This document shows positions 40,900-49,717 of a stretch of DNA of 64,000 nt, piece after piece. The DNA lies in contig CAZRBV010000006.1 of assembly GCA_964598425.1 (NCBI GenBank), positions 1 to 64,000 of the forward strand, written 5' to 3'. The position numbers and the translations under genes are program-made. Source of the stretch: UBA12567 sp964598425 (GTDB lineage Bacteria; Planctomycetota; Phycisphaerae; Phycisphaerales; SM1A02). Positions within the stretch are counted from its first letter, which is position 1. Every line of letters starts with the position of its first letter. The notes under the pieces were generated by a model. It was not told the DNA's origin. It made no database searches and was given only the letters and a program-made list of their open reading frames with translations.

Positions 40900-41579
40900 A
40901 CGCCTCTGGCCTTGGGGTCCCAGATCGACTTGTGCTGTTGAAGTTGAAGTCGAGCTGGACAGTTCTCTTCGAGCATCCAGCTGGCAAGCAGGGCGGGGTC
41001 AAGCCCGCGGTGTCCGGCAAGTTCCTGGGTCGGCTCCTGCGGGAAGGCGGGGGAGAAGAGAATCGCGTGTACGCGATCTGCAAGATTGTTCAATCCAATG
41101 ATTTTCCGAGCCCAGTCGAAGTCTCCGCGATCTGCGATGACGAACTTCACCTGATCCGTCAGTCGAAGACGATCGATGTTTGCCAGGTCATTGCGTTCTG
41201 ACTCGCCACTTGCAGGCGCCTTCAAGTCCATGATTCGCACGACACGTTCGTCGCACATGGAGATGTCGCAAGCGCCGGACGTTTCCAGCAGCACAGTCCT
41301 GTTGTGGTCGCACAGGCTTGCCATGAGGGGATGCACGGCAGCTTGAAGCAGCGGCTCGCCGCCTGTGATTTGCACCAGTTGTGTATCGAAAGCGAGCGCC
41401 TGCTCAAGCACCTCGCGTACTGTCATCGCCGACCCTTCATTGAAGGCATACTCGGTGTCGCACCACGTGCACCGAAGATGGCACCCCCGAAGCCTGACGA
41501 AGACGCATGGAAGTCCGGTGTATGTGGACTCTCCCTGGATCGAATGGAAGATCTCATTGATGAGTAGGCGGTCAGCCAT
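40896..41579 (-). CDS. queE: 7-Carboxy-7-deazaguanine synthase
   Basis: A radical-SAM enzyme of queuosine precursor synthesis, converting 6-carboxytetrahydropterin to CDG. The 227-residue protein has C33-x3-C37-x2-C40 (GCHLRCTWCD) as iron-sulfur ligands, the IQGES opening after EIFHS, and LVQITGGEPLLQ as the SAM-binding GGE motif. LLETSGA, IMDLKAPASGE and DQVKFVIADRGD are also family marks. It is usual in length. queC, queD and queF are not in this window. It overlaps the following TIM-barrel-like gene by four bases and sits 16 bases after nuoC on the same strand. Confidence 0.94.
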   Translation of the reverse strand: MADRLLINEIFHSIQGESTYTGLPCVFVRLRGCHLRCTWCDTEYAFNEGSAMTVREVLEQALAFDTQLVQITGGEPLLQAAVHPLMASLCDHNRTVLLETSGACDISMCDERVVRIMDLKAPASGESERNDLANIDRLRLTDQVKFVIADRGDFDWARKIIGLNNLADRVHAILFSPAFPQEPTQELAGHRGLDPALLASWMLEENCPARLQLQQHKSIWDPKARGV

Positions 41580-41595
41580 CGATGGGGCCCGCCGA

Positions 41596-42150
41596 TCAGG
41601 TGGCGTCGCGGCTCATCTCAACATTATTCTCGCGTTCGCCGCGCCCACGCAGTGGGTAATCCTTCCGCAGGGGATGCCCTGGATAGTCCTTCCACAGGAG
41701 AATCCGTCGAAGATCCGGGTGCCCGCGGAAACGGATGCCGAACATGTCGAATACTTCACGCTCCCGCCATTCGGCACCGGGCCAGATGTCAGTCACGCTG
41801 TCCACGACCAACCCCGGGTCTTTCGCGATGCCCATTGTGTCCAGAGTCGGATTGAGCCAGCATCGGACCAGCAGCATGAGATCGTGAGCATGACTTCGAA
41901 GTACCCAGGTGACGCCGAATCTGGCCGGCTGCGTCACCGGGTAGTCCAGGTAGTCGATCGCGGTCACGTCTGAGAGGAGGTTGTAACTGCAGTTCGGGTC
42001 TTCGCGAAGAAAGTGCATGATCTCATGGAGATCCGGTGGCTCTACAACAAGCGTCGTGCAGCCTCGAAACTCCGTCGCAGAGAGCTTCTTGGATGCAAAG
42101 GCTTCACGGACGTGGCTGAGAGTCGGATGTGAGATGCAAGCTGTGCTCAT
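41596..42150 (-). CDS. nuoC: NADH-quinone oxidoreductase subunit C
   Basis: A subunit of complex I, in the hydrophilic arm near the quinone site, about 184 residues. The 30 kDa-subunit signature is clear: DIWPGAEWREREVFDMFGIRF, then GHPDLRRILLWKDYPGHPLRKDYPL. The start is ATG at 42150 or the ATG two codons earlier (42156). It stands apart from other nuo genes: the nearest, nuoB, is about 9.6 kb away on the other strand, whereas the two are usually adjacent. Here it lies in a run on minus with the LptC-like gene and queE. Confidence 0.93.
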   Translation of the reverse strand: MSTACISHPTLSHVREAFASKKLSATEFRGCTTLVVEPPDLHEIMHFLREDPNCSYNLLSDVTAIDYLDYPVTQPARFGVTWVLRSHAHDLMLLVRCWLNPTLDTMGIAKDPGLVVDSVTDIWPGAEWREREVFDMFGIRFRGHPDLRRILLWKDYPGHPLRKDYPLRGRGERENNVEMSRDAT

Positions 42151-42189
42151 GGACAACGCATGGTAACGCAGGTAGCGATCACGGGAGGC

Positions 42190-45100
42190 CTACTGTTCGC
42201 CAGCCCCTCGCGGCTGCTCGAGTGTGATGCGGTCGATGTCTGGATCCATGTACCAGGTCATTCTCGCGGCCTGTACGGGCATGGACGCGCCAGTCGTGGT
42301 CAGAGACACCATTCGGCCAGGGCGAGCGGCCAATTCGGCAACTTGTGTGCGGGCGTTGTAGTCAAGCACGTGGCAGTCGACCTTTCGGGTGGGGGTGCTC
42401 AGGTGCACGCGTCCCATGGCTTGCAGTCGATCGATCTCCATGTCGCCGCCAAGCTGCAGTGGAGCATCCGGCGTGCTGGGCTTGTCGGCGGTGTCGCTTC
42501 GATGGGTCAGGACATTGAGTTGAAGGGCCGTGATCGTTGAGCTGTCTCGCGTGTCAATGGAGCTCACCCAGATTCCCTGGACATCTCCGATCATGGTCAT
42601 CTTGAAGCGATCATCCACTTCATGGACGAGGTCCAGGCGTTCTGACCAGCGGAATCTGGTGGTGCCAGGGCCAGAGAACGGCCCGGAACCTTCACTCGCA
42701 GGTGTTGTCCATTTCGGTGCCCGCGTCACAATCTCGCCTTCGCCGACCACCTCTGCTTCGGTCCTGATGTCATTCCACGTGATGTGGCGGGCGGCAATGT
42801 AGAACAGCTTTGGCAGCAGTTCGCGATCCCCCGTCTTCCAGGTCCGCGACTCAAGGCGGGCATCGCCCCGAGCAATGAGTTTGTGGAGGACGCGTCCACC
42901 TCCAGCGAACGGATCTGATGAGACATCTGCCTCGGTGCCCTCGTCGATCCTGGCAAATTCCAGCCGGACAGAATCTCCCTGCAGGGTGCTCCGTTCGAGC
43001 TCGGAGCGATCAACGACTGTATGGACGGAGCCATTCAAGTCCATGGCACCAGCACCATCAGCGAACAGGTTGTCATATCTGAGTGAATCGGTCCATGTTG
43101 TGCGCATGGAGACTGATGGGCTGCCGGTCCCGCCGACGATACGAGGTGGGAGAATCCGAGCATCGGCGGTGAGAGTCAACGGTTCAACAAGCATGCGTGA
43201 CCGGCCTGAGCCCTGCCAATCGGCAGTTCCGTTCAGTCGATCAATCAGAAGATGTCGCCCGCGATCAATCACAACATCCTCTCGGGCGATGATCACGTCG
43301 AGGCCTGTGAGGAGCACTGTCTCCTGCGCAGCATCACCATACAGTCGGTCGGCGAAAGCGCGGCCTCCATCCTTCATCAAGACCTGTACATCGCCGGTGG
43401 CGGTGACATCCTGAACGTTGATTCGGCTTGTGAATTCGTCGTCGGTTGGATCTTCGGACTGCGGGACGTCCTCAGTTGGTTCCAGCGTCGCCGTCATATC
43501 GTCGGCCCAGATCGTCTGTCCATCACTGTGGGCGCGGATGCGCTGGTGGCAGTCAAGGCGATCGGGGGCAGCGCGGCCCGAGGCGTCGGGCACAAAGGAC
43601 ATCGCGATTGTCTCCGCTGCAATCGTGCCGTCCGGGCTCTCGACAGCCACGTTGCCGGCGAACCGGATCGATTGCATTGCAGCGTCCTGCGTCTCGGCGG
43701 CGGGATCGAATTCGATGTGTACGGAATCCTGCCATGTGATCTCGCTGTCTTCCGGTCCGAGGCGGTCCGGGGTCGTTGGTCGCGGGATGCGGGCATCGAT
43801 CGACAGATCGGGCGGCGTCGAGACCATCAAGGCACGGCCTGGGCCGGGCCACTCTCCTGTGCCCTCTTTGCGTTCAATGACAAGTGCTGTTCCGTGTTCG
43901 ATGATCAACTCGCCGCGGGCTATGACAACATCTGCTCCAAGCAACTCAACGGACTCTTGCTTCGCATCGCCCTGGAGTTTTTCTGCCCATGTTCGCGTGC
44001 CATCGGCGAGACGAACCTGCACGTTTCCATCGGCATGCACGTCGCGAACTTCGATTCGGCGGGTGGGGGTGTTCGGCATGTCCGCTTCGGCGATTTGGAG
44101 GGGTTCGAGCGTTGCAAGAAGATTGTCGGCCCACATCGTCTGATCTTCGCTTGAGGCCTTCACGCCGCCAGACCCGATGAGCCGATCAGGAACGGCTTCG
44201 CCGGCGGCGTCCCGCTCAAACTTCATCTCAAGATCATCCGCGTTGATGGCGCCATCCGGGCTTGTCACGACGACGTCTTTGCGGAATCTGATGGATCGCA
44301 GGCCGCCACCATTCGGATGGTTCTCGGGATCAAAGCGGAGATTGACTCGGCCACTCCAGGTGATCGTTGTTTCGGCTCCACTGTTTGGGTGGGCCAGCTC
44401 CTGGCCAGCGGGTTCCGAGAGCGAGTCCGCTTGCAGCGTTTCGATGAACGTGGCGGTGCCTTGCCCATCGATTCCGCCCATGCCATGGTCGGGTTGGACC
44501 CATGTGCTGCGAGAGGCAATCGATACGTCGCGGCCCCTGATCGTGACGCCATCCGGGGACGGGGATGTGAGGTTGATACGCTCGTCGAATGAGGTCCAGG
44601 TGAGCGTGTCGCATGCGGCTGCGATTCGTTCGCTTGCATCGAGTATGCGGACTGGCGTGCCGTGCAATTCAAGGCGCATGTCTTTCGGTGTCGGTGGAAG
44701 ACTGACGCCGGGATCGACCGGTGTCATCACGAGCGGGCCATCGCACGTAATGAGAACTTCTTCGGGCTCGGGCTCCGGTGGCGCCGCAAGTGCCATGGCC
44801 GTCAAGAAGACCGGCAGGCTCATCGGAGCAGCTGCTGCGCTTGGCCGCGGCTCAGTGCTGAAGGCGGCAGATTTGAACGAAAAGATCGCGTGCAGTGAAT
44901 CTGCGTTGACGATTCTGGGAAGTGGAGGGTCTGCGCTGGATGAGGGGGCCTGTTCGATCCGCACATTTTCGCTCAGGACCAGACGATAAAAAGGCTCGGC
45001 CGGCTCGGCGTTGGAGACATGCACGACGTTCGTCCCAATCGCGCCCGCTGTGGCGGCAACCGCGGGATGCGCGGATGGATTTCGGGCGATTCGGTTCGCG

Positions 45101-45822
45101 CCTTGTGTGTCTCGTAGCAGCAGGTAATCAAGTTTGGCCACCTCAAGGTATTCAATTCGTTCGTCCCGATCGTTGAGGAGGATTCGAAGGTCCGTGCCTT
45201 GCATTTCCTCGGTATCTGTCTGGACGAAGAGTTCGCCAGGGCACGTAATGCGGCCGGAGAGGTTGTCGAATTCGGCAGTTGCTGTTGTGATCGTCATGGC
45301 GGGGTCCGCAGTCGCCGGGTCGACCGCACCGCCGTTGACGGGTTCATACATTTGAATCACGACATTGCCGATGAGCCGGCCTTCTTCCAGGGCCTGTCGA
45401 GGGGCGTAGGCGTCGGCCTCGTCGCCAGCCAGTGTGACAAGACGACCGCCCGTCATGAACAACTCAACCTCGGGCTGCCGCATTCGAATCCAATGGGTAG
45501 GCAGATCGGTTGGATCCGGGTCCAGGTGCGTGAATCGATACTGCTGTGCAAGTCGTCCGTCATCGCCGGCGACTTGAAGCCACCCGCCTTTCGGTAGTGT
45601 GACGGATTGATTGGGATCCACCAGGCTGCCAGCGGTTTGGCCGTCGCGCTGCAGCGGCTGCGGGGGAATGAGATCGATGGTGTCCTCTGGTGATGCGGGC
45701 GCAACAGGTGCCTCTGGGCGATCCAGCTGCATCACAACCACCAGCAGGAGCAGTGATACCAGTGCGCCCAACAAACCCCACTTCTGCTTCAGCCCAAGTT
45801 TGCCCCGCGTGGATTCGCTCAT
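42190..45822 (-). CDS. Very large LptC/OstA-like periplasmic protein
   Basis: A 1210-residue protein with an N-terminal membrane anchor, KWGLLGALVSLLLLVVVM, and a periplasmic beta-rich body, as in LptC but about six times its size (LptC has about 190). The body holds repeated OstA/LptA-like segments: phrases such as ADDLEMKFERDAAGEAVPDRL, AETIAMSFVPDASGRAAPDRL and the linked IRFRKDVVVTSPDGAI, IRFAGNVAVESPDGTI recur, together with RIEVRDVHADGNVQVRL and RINVQDVTATGDVQVLM. That suggests a long LptA-type beta-jellyroll bridge fused to an LptC-type anchor. The neighbour kdsD and the later kdsA support a role in LPS transport. The gene starts with an ATGA overlap with the Ntn hydrolase gene. Function is inferred from pattern. 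Confidence 0.72.
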   Translation of the reverse strand: MSESTRGKLGLKQKWGLLGALVSLLLLVVVMQLDRPEAPVAPASPEDTIDLIPPQPLQRDGQTAGSLVDPNQSVTLPKGGWLQVAGDDGRLAQQYRFTHLDPDPTDLPTHWIRMRQPEVELFMTGGRLVTLAGDEADAYAPRQALEEGRLIGNVVIQMYEPVNGGAVDPATADPAMTITTATAEFDNLSGRITCPGELFVQTDTEEMQGTDLRILLNDRDERIEYLEVAKLDYLLLRDTQGANRIARNPSAHPAVAATAGAIGTNVVHVSNAEPAEPFYRLVLSENVRIEQAPSSSADPPLPRIVNADSLHAIFSFKSAAFSTEPRPSAAAAPMSLPVFLTAMALAAPPEPEPEEVLITCDGPLVMTPVDPGVSLPPTPKDMRLELHGTPVRILDASERIAAACDTLTWTSFDERINLTSPSPDGVTIRGRDVSIASRSTWVQPDHGMGGIDGQGTATFIETLQADSLSEPAGQELAHPNSGAETTITWSGRVNLRFDPENHPNGGGLRSIRFRKDVVVTSPDGAINADDLEMKFERDAAGEAVPDRLIGSGGVKASSEDQTMWADNLLATLEPLQIAEADMPNTPTRRIEVRDVHADGNVQVRLADGTRTWAEKLQGDAKQESVELLGADVVIARGELIIEHGTALVIERKEGTGEWPGPGRALMVSTPPDLSIDARIPRPTTPDRLGPEDSEITWQDSVHIEFDPAAETQDAAMQSIRFAGNVAVESPDGTIAAETIAMSFVPDASGRAAPDRLDCHQRIRAHSDGQTIWADDMTATLEPTEDVPQSEDPTDDEFTSRINVQDVTATGDVQVLMKDGGRAFADRLYGDAAQETVLLTGLDVIIAREDVVIDRGRHLLIDRLNGTADWQGSGRSRMLVEPLTLTADARILPPRIVGGTGSPSVSMRTTWTDSLRYDNLFADGAGAMDLNGSVHTVVDRSELERSTLQGDSVRLEFARIDEGTEADVSSDPFAGGGRVLHKLIARGDARLESRTWKTGDRELLPKLFYIAARHITWNDIRTEAEVVGEGEIVTRAPKWTTPASEGSGPFSGPGTTRFRWSERLDLVHEVDDRFKMTMIGDVQGIWVSSIDTRDSSTITALQLNVLTHRSDTADKPSTPDAPLQLGGDMEIDRLQAMGRVHLSTPTRKVDCHVLDYNARTQVAELAARPGRMVSLTTTGASMPVQAARMTWYMDPDIDRITLEQPRGAGEQ

Positions 45823-46397
45823 ATGGAATCGCACTCAACGCTCATCATGTCAACCGTGCCACCACAAGAACTGTCCATTGCAATGGCGGCGTTGCATGCA
45901 GCGAGGACCATGGTCTCGTTGTCCAGGTTGCTGTTCCACAACGCGTGCATGGCACCCAGTGCGTACTCGGATCCCGATCCGATTGCATGAAACTGAGAGA
46001 ACTCGGTGACACCGAGGTCGCTTGAGATGTTGAACAAGCCGCCGGGTGAGGCAATGAGAAACGTGGCGTCGAGATCTCCGAATGGTGTCTCCTTGGTGGC
46101 AGCCTGCTCGTTGACCAGTGAGTAGGACTCTCGCAGCGCCTTCCAGAATTCAAGGAAGAAGCTGTAGATGGAGGCGCGGCTGCTCAGTGTGGGCGGATCT
46201 GACTTCTGAAGATGGTGGGTGAGAATGTCGTCATACACAGCCCATCCCGTCCCGCCCAGCACCGCTTCGCCAATCGGGGTGATCTTTTCTGCGCGGGCGT
46301 TGGACTCGGGAATGGTCATGCCCTCGCCGAAAAGCGCCAACGAATCCGCCCCGATAGTGATCTTTCCGTTTCGGCGAATGGCTGCAACTATCGACAT
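45819..46397 (-). CDS. Proteasome-like Ntn hydrolase with N-terminal Ser
   Basis: A 192-residue protein of the proteasome/HslV-like (T1) superfamily. The start MSIVAAIRRNGKITIGADS aligns with HslV. If the Met is removed, Ser1 takes the nucleophile place of Thr1, and Asp17 and Lys37 fall at or near the usual catalytic Asp17 and Lys33. Later, VLGGTGWAVYDD and AIGSGSEYALGAMHALW are the family strands. No hslU is adjacent, and the sequence differs from true HslV in the middle (SDPPTLSSRASIYS), so this is more likely the stand-alone branch of the family. A self-processing peptidase or amidase is possible. It is coupled to kdsD (six-base gap) and to the LptC-like gene (ATGA). Confidence 0.78.
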   Translation of the reverse strand: MSIVAAIRRNGKITIGADSLALFGEGMTIPESNARAEKITPIGEAVLGGTGWAVYDDILTHHLQKSDPPTLSSRASIYSFFLEFWKALRESYSLVNEQAATKETPFGDLDATFLIASPGGLFNISSDLGVTEFSQFHAIGSGSEYALGAMHALWNSNLDNETMVLAACNAAIAMDSSCGGTVDMMSVECDSI

Positions 46398-46403
46398 GAT
46401 GAA

Positions 46404-47441
46404 TCAGTCCGTGGCAACCCGTGGCGCGATGAGATCCTGAACGTCGATGAGCCCGACGACGCAGCCGGACTCATCTACTACCGGAACCTCGTCGATTCGG
46501 TGTTCGGCAACGAGTTGCCGGGCCTCACCGACCGTTGCGGATTGCAGGATCGTCATGGGATGTGCCGTCATCACCTCTCCGATGGGCTTGGACAGGTCGT
46601 TGGGGTTTTCGAGTACGAGTCTTCGAAGATCGCCATCCGTGAATACGCCCGCCATGCCACCGCGCTCATCAACGATGAGAACCGCGCCAGCGTGGCGTAC
46701 GTCGCCAGCATGATCAGCGGCGGCATCTTGAAGTGCTTCACGCACCGGGATATCCGGCGTGCATGTGGTGAGGTTCTGCCCGGGGCGGAATCGAATCAGC
46801 GACTCGACGGGGCGGAGCAGTGCGCCGAGTGAGCCACCTGGATGCCTTCGCTGAAAGTCTGAGGCGGTAAAGGACCGCAAGTGCGCGACCGCAAGGGCGA
46901 GGGCGTCTCCGCATGCAAGGGTCGCGGTCGTTGAAGTGCTTGGGGCCAGGCTCAGTGGTCCGGCTTCGTCAAAGTCGCCCAAGGCGAGGTGGGCATCGCA
47001 GAGTGAGGCAAGGTGGGAGTCGTCGCTGCGCGTCAGTCCAAGCCGCTTGACGCCGTCAGCTCGAAGGATGGTCGCCAGATCGAGCAGCTCGCGGGTGGTG
47101 CCCGAGTAGCTCAGCAGCATGACAACGTCAGCGCTGCGAATGGCGCCGAGGTCGCCGTGGACGGCGTCGGCGGGATGGACGAAGTGCGATGGGATTCCGA
47201 GCGATGAAAACGTCGCGGAAATCTTGGCACCGACCAGGCCGGACTTGCCCATGCCTGACACGACGAGATGTCCCTTGCATGAATTGATGAGATCGATGGC
47301 CTGATCCCAGGCGATCGCCGCCTCTCCGCCCCCTTCGATGCCTGCCCGAAGCGCCTCGAGTGCCCGGGCCTCCTGTTTCAGGACATCGGCGATGATGGTC
47401 CTGGCCTCAGCAGTCGGATTGTTGCGTGTCTCTGCCTGCAT
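46404..47441 (-). CDS. kdsD: Arabinose-5-phosphate isomerase (SIS plus CBS pair)
   Basis: Converts D-ribulose 5-phosphate to D-arabinose 5-phosphate, the first step to Kdo of lipopolysaccharide. The 345-residue protein has the SIS domain (about 45-185) with VSGMGKSGLVGAKISAT, HFVHPADAVHGDLG and LSYSGTTREL, all conserved in KdsD/KpsF, and PSTSTTATLACGDALA. Two CBS domains follow (VREALQDAAADHAG and IGEVMTAHPMTILQ; LVAEHRIDEVPVVDESGCVVGLIDVQDL at the end). It is the first gene of a minus-strand run with the Ntn hydrolase and the LptC-like gene, and divergent from scpA. With kdsA at 59 kb it shows that Kdo is made. Confidence 0.94.
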   Translation of the reverse strand: MQAETRNNPTAEARTIIADVLKQEARALEALRAGIEGGGEAAIAWDQAIDLINSCKGHLVVSGMGKSGLVGAKISATFSSLGIPSHFVHPADAVHGDLGAIRSADVVMLLSYSGTTRELLDLATILRADGVKRLGLTRSDDSHLASLCDAHLALGDFDEAGPLSLAPSTSTTATLACGDALALAVAHLRSFTASDFQRRHPGGSLGALLRPVESLIRFRPGQNLTTCTPDIPVREALQDAAADHAGDVRHAGAVLIVDERGGMAGVFTDGDLRRLVLENPNDLSKPIGEVMTAHPMTILQSATVGEARQLVAEHRIDEVPVVDESGCVVGLIDVQDLIAPRVATD

Positions 47442-47565
47442 CGAAGTTTCTCAGCGGGAGGGTGGGGGTTCGGGAGAGCAGACGTCGCGTAGATCGCTAG
47501 GATGAGCCTTGGCCCGCACCAGCGGGTTGAGCGGGAATGGTACCCGCGAAGGCCGATCCTTACGC

Positions 47566-48396
47566 ATGAACTTCCCAGAGCCCACTCAGAAGGACTACCG
47601 AGTCAGCCTCGAGGCATTCGAGGGGCCACTTGACCTGCTGCTCTTTCTGGTTCGCCGAGCCGAAGTTGATCTTCAGGACATCCCAATCGGGAAGATCACC
47701 GATCAGTATCTGGAAGTACTCCGCCGTACGGGCGAGACCGATGTTGATATTGAACAGGCCGGGGAATTTCTGGTGATGGCGGCGACGCTGGTGGAGATCA
47801 AGTCGCGTTCGCTGACTCCGCCTGAGGCCAAAGCCGAGGGCGATGACAGCGAATCGGATGCCGCCGATCCTCGGGACGCGCTCATCAGGCAGTTGCTGGC
47901 ATATCAACGTATTCGCCGGGCAGCTGAGACGCTCGAGGAGAACAGGAGAGAGTTTGGGCGGCGCGGTGTGGTGTCGGTGGGATTTGAGCGTGGCCACCTG
48001 CCGGTCGTTCCTGAGGGGCTTGAACTTGACGATGTTCATGCCATGGACCTGTCCGAAGCCTACGAGCATATTGCTTCTGCGATCGACTTCTCCAGACTCG
48101 GCGATCACGTCGTGGAGATGGACGATACGCCGATCGCGCTGTATGAACAGGATCTCGTTGACCGACTTCGTCGCCGCAGTGGCCAGCCGCTGACATTGCA
48201 GGATGCATTCGCCGGACAGACGCCGGTGCAGCGAGTTGGAATGTTCCTCGCCGTTCTGGAATTGGTTCGCCGATTTGAATTGCGGTTTGATCAGGAATCC
48301 AGTGGCCCGATCAAGCTCATGCTTCAGGAGAGCGTGGTGGATGCTGCTTGGGAGGACGCCGACGCTTCCGGCGAGGCCGATTCGCCTCAGCAGTGA
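47566..48396 (+). CDS. scpA: Segregation and condensation protein A
   Basis: The kleisin subunit of the SMC-ScpAB complex that compacts and segregates the chromosome. The 276-residue protein opens with YRVSLEAFEGPLDLLLFLVRRAEVDLQDIPIGKITDQYL, the family hallmark, then has AGEFLVMAATLVEIKSRSL. The C-terminal winged-helix part, VQRVGMFLAVLELVRRFELRFDQE, is normal. ATG at 47566 matches the family start; the longer frame to 47509 adds unrelated residues. The scpB gene is not seen in this window. Its last 80 bases overlap the end of the convergent pseudouridine synthase gene. Confidence 0.92.
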   Translation: MNFPEPTQKDYRVSLEAFEGPLDLLLFLVRRAEVDLQDIPIGKITDQYLEVLRRTGETDVDIEQAGEFLVMAATLVEIKSRSLTPPEAKAEGDDSESDAADPRDALIRQLLAYQRIRRAAETLEENRREFGRRGVVSVGFERGHLPVVPEGLELDDVHAMDLSEAYEHIASAIDFSRLGDHVVEMDDTPIALYEQDLVDRLRRRSGQPLTLQDAFAGQTPVQRVGMFLAVLELVRRFELRFDQESSGPIKLMLQESVVDAAWEDADASGEADSPQQ

Positions 48397-49237
48397 GTGC
48401 TGCGATTTCTCGGTCAGTCAGATCTCGCCACTGGCCGGGCCGCAGGTCGGCGAGTTTCAATGGGCCGATGGCAACTCGTCGAAGCTTTCGTACGGGATGG
48501 CCAAGCATCAGCATCATTCGGCGAATCTGGCGGTTGCGCCCCTCCGTCAAGACAACGCGAAGTTTGGTGCGGTCTCGCTGCGCCCTGACGACCTTGACAG
48601 AGTCGAATCGCGCCGAGCGTGATCGGCCGGAATGTACATCTGGAAGATTGATGCCACGCTCGAGCCTGCGAATGGTCGCCGGCTCCACTTGCCCGGTCAC
48701 GGTGACGTCATAGATGCGGCGAACGTGATGAGATGGATGGCTCAGGAGATTTGAGAAATCGCCATCATTCGTCAGCAGCAGCAGCCCCGACGAGTCCATA
48801 TCCAACCGACCGACCGCAAAGAGTCTGACCTTGGTGGGGTGCTGAACCAGGTCGACGGCTGACTTGCGATCTTCCGGGTCAGAGGAAGTGCAAATCACCC
48901 CGCGCGGTTTGAAGAGCATGACACAGACAGTCGGCGCACCGGTCCGAACGCGTCGGCCATGAACTGTGATTCGATCCCGGCTCGGATCCACCCAGGCCGG
49001 AAGCGAAGTCACGGCGTGTCCATTGACTCGAACCGCTCCCTCCTCGACCAGCGCCTCGCAGGCTCTCCGGGAGGCGACGCCTGCCGCAGCCAGAACCTTC
49101 TGGAGTCGAGGCCCTCGCGAGGCATCCCGCAGGAACTCGCTGGTGTCGCTCGGTAGCCCACCTGCATCGTGGTCATCGCCGGGTGGGGTTGCCCAGCCGG
49201 GCGGCAGTTCGTCGGGATTTGGCGGGGTCGGTGGCAT
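48317..49237 (-). CDS. RsuA/RluB-type pseudouridine synthase
   Basis: Modifies uridine to pseudouridine in rRNA. The 306-residue protein has an N-terminal S4 RNA-binding domain (RLQKVLAAAGVASRRACEALVEEGAVRVNG), then the catalytic domain with GRLDMDSSGLLLLTNDGDF (the catalytic Asp in GRLD), and EGRNRQIRRMM as the closing motif. An unusual N-terminal Pro-rich segment (PPTPPNPDELPPG) precedes it, and the C-terminus, RPRRKRRRPPKQHPPRSP, is basic and overlaps the scpA 3' end by 80 bases. RluB acts on 23S rRNA; RsuA on 16S; the exact target cannot be fixed. ATG at 49237. Confidence 0.9.
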   Translation of the reverse strand: MPPTPPNPDELPPGWATPPGDDHDAGGLPSDTSEFLRDASRGPRLQKVLAAAGVASRRACEALVEEGAVRVNGHAVTSLPAWVDPSRDRITVHGRRVRTGAPTVCVMLFKPRGVICTSSDPEDRKSAVDLVQHPTKVRLFAVGRLDMDSSGLLLLTNDGDFSNLLSHPSHHVRRIYDVTVTGQVEPATIRRLERGINLPDVHSGRSRSARFDSVKVVRAQRDRTKLRVVLTEGRNRQIRRMMLMLGHPVRKLRRVAIGPLKLADLRPGQWRDLTDREIAALTAEANRPRRKRRRPPKQHPPRSPEA

Positions 49238-49330
49238 GATCAGTATTGGGGGGGCCGGTGGCGGAAGCGTGTAGGCTACAGCAGTGCCGGTAGTGGCACC
49301 GGACCGCAATGAACTGGAAGGAATGTCAGC

Positions 49331-49714
49331 ATGCGCAGTGAGGTCGGAATCCCGGGTGCTGAGGCACCGACCATTCACTCGTCATTCTTCGCCTCGGCGT
49401 CCCTGCTGTTGGCGAGCCTTGCGTGGATCGCAGGGATTCTGGTACCGGTGATCTGTTTCGGGCCCCTCGGAATGTCGGTGGAGCATATCGGTGCCGCAGG
49501 CCGGGATCATATGAGCGAAGATCAGTGGGGGGTCTTCGTTGTCGTCATCGTCCTCGCAGCTTGTGGCTTTCTGGCGATTGTCGGTGTTGTTCTCGGCCTT
49601 CTGGGGGCCAGTCTCGCGTCTCGCTCGCGGGCTCGAGCCGTGCTCGGCATCGTGCTCAACGCCATTGCCTGGGTAGGAGTGGCGACCTTTTTTCTCGCGG
49701 CGTACGGCGGCTGA
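49331..49714 (+). CDS. Small membrane protein of unknown function
   Basis: A 127-residue protein with three hydrophobic spans: ASLLLASLAWIAGILVPVI, VVVIVLAACGFLAIVGVVLGLLG and VLGIVLNAIAWVGVATFFL. The N-terminal segment is polar; a loop (GMSVEHIGAAGRDHMSEDQ) separates the first two spans. No motif is recognised. The following YihY-like gene begins three bases after its stop, so the two are probably co-translated. It begins 93 bases from the divergent pseudouridine synthase start. It might be a partner of the YihY-like protein, by position only. Confidence 0.65.
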   Translation: MRSEVGIPGAEAPTIHSSFFASASLLLASLAWIAGILVPVICFGPLGMSVEHIGAAGRDHMSEDQWGVFVVVIVLAACGFLAIVGVVLGLLGASLASRSRARAVLGIVLNAIAWVGVATFFLAAYGG

Positions 49715-49717
49715 GCG

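Noticed and set aside
43252..44154. Plus-strand open frames of 240-300 codons opposite the LptC/OstA-like gene
   Set aside because: Low-stop antisense frames caused by GC-rich codon use; they have no family pattern and the minus gene is supported by coupling and repeats.
45819..46397. Call as HslV of the HslUV protease
   Set aside because: The start and Asp spacing are similar, but the middle does not match HslV, the first residue is Ser, and there is no hslU nearby. A related stand-alone family is the safer call.
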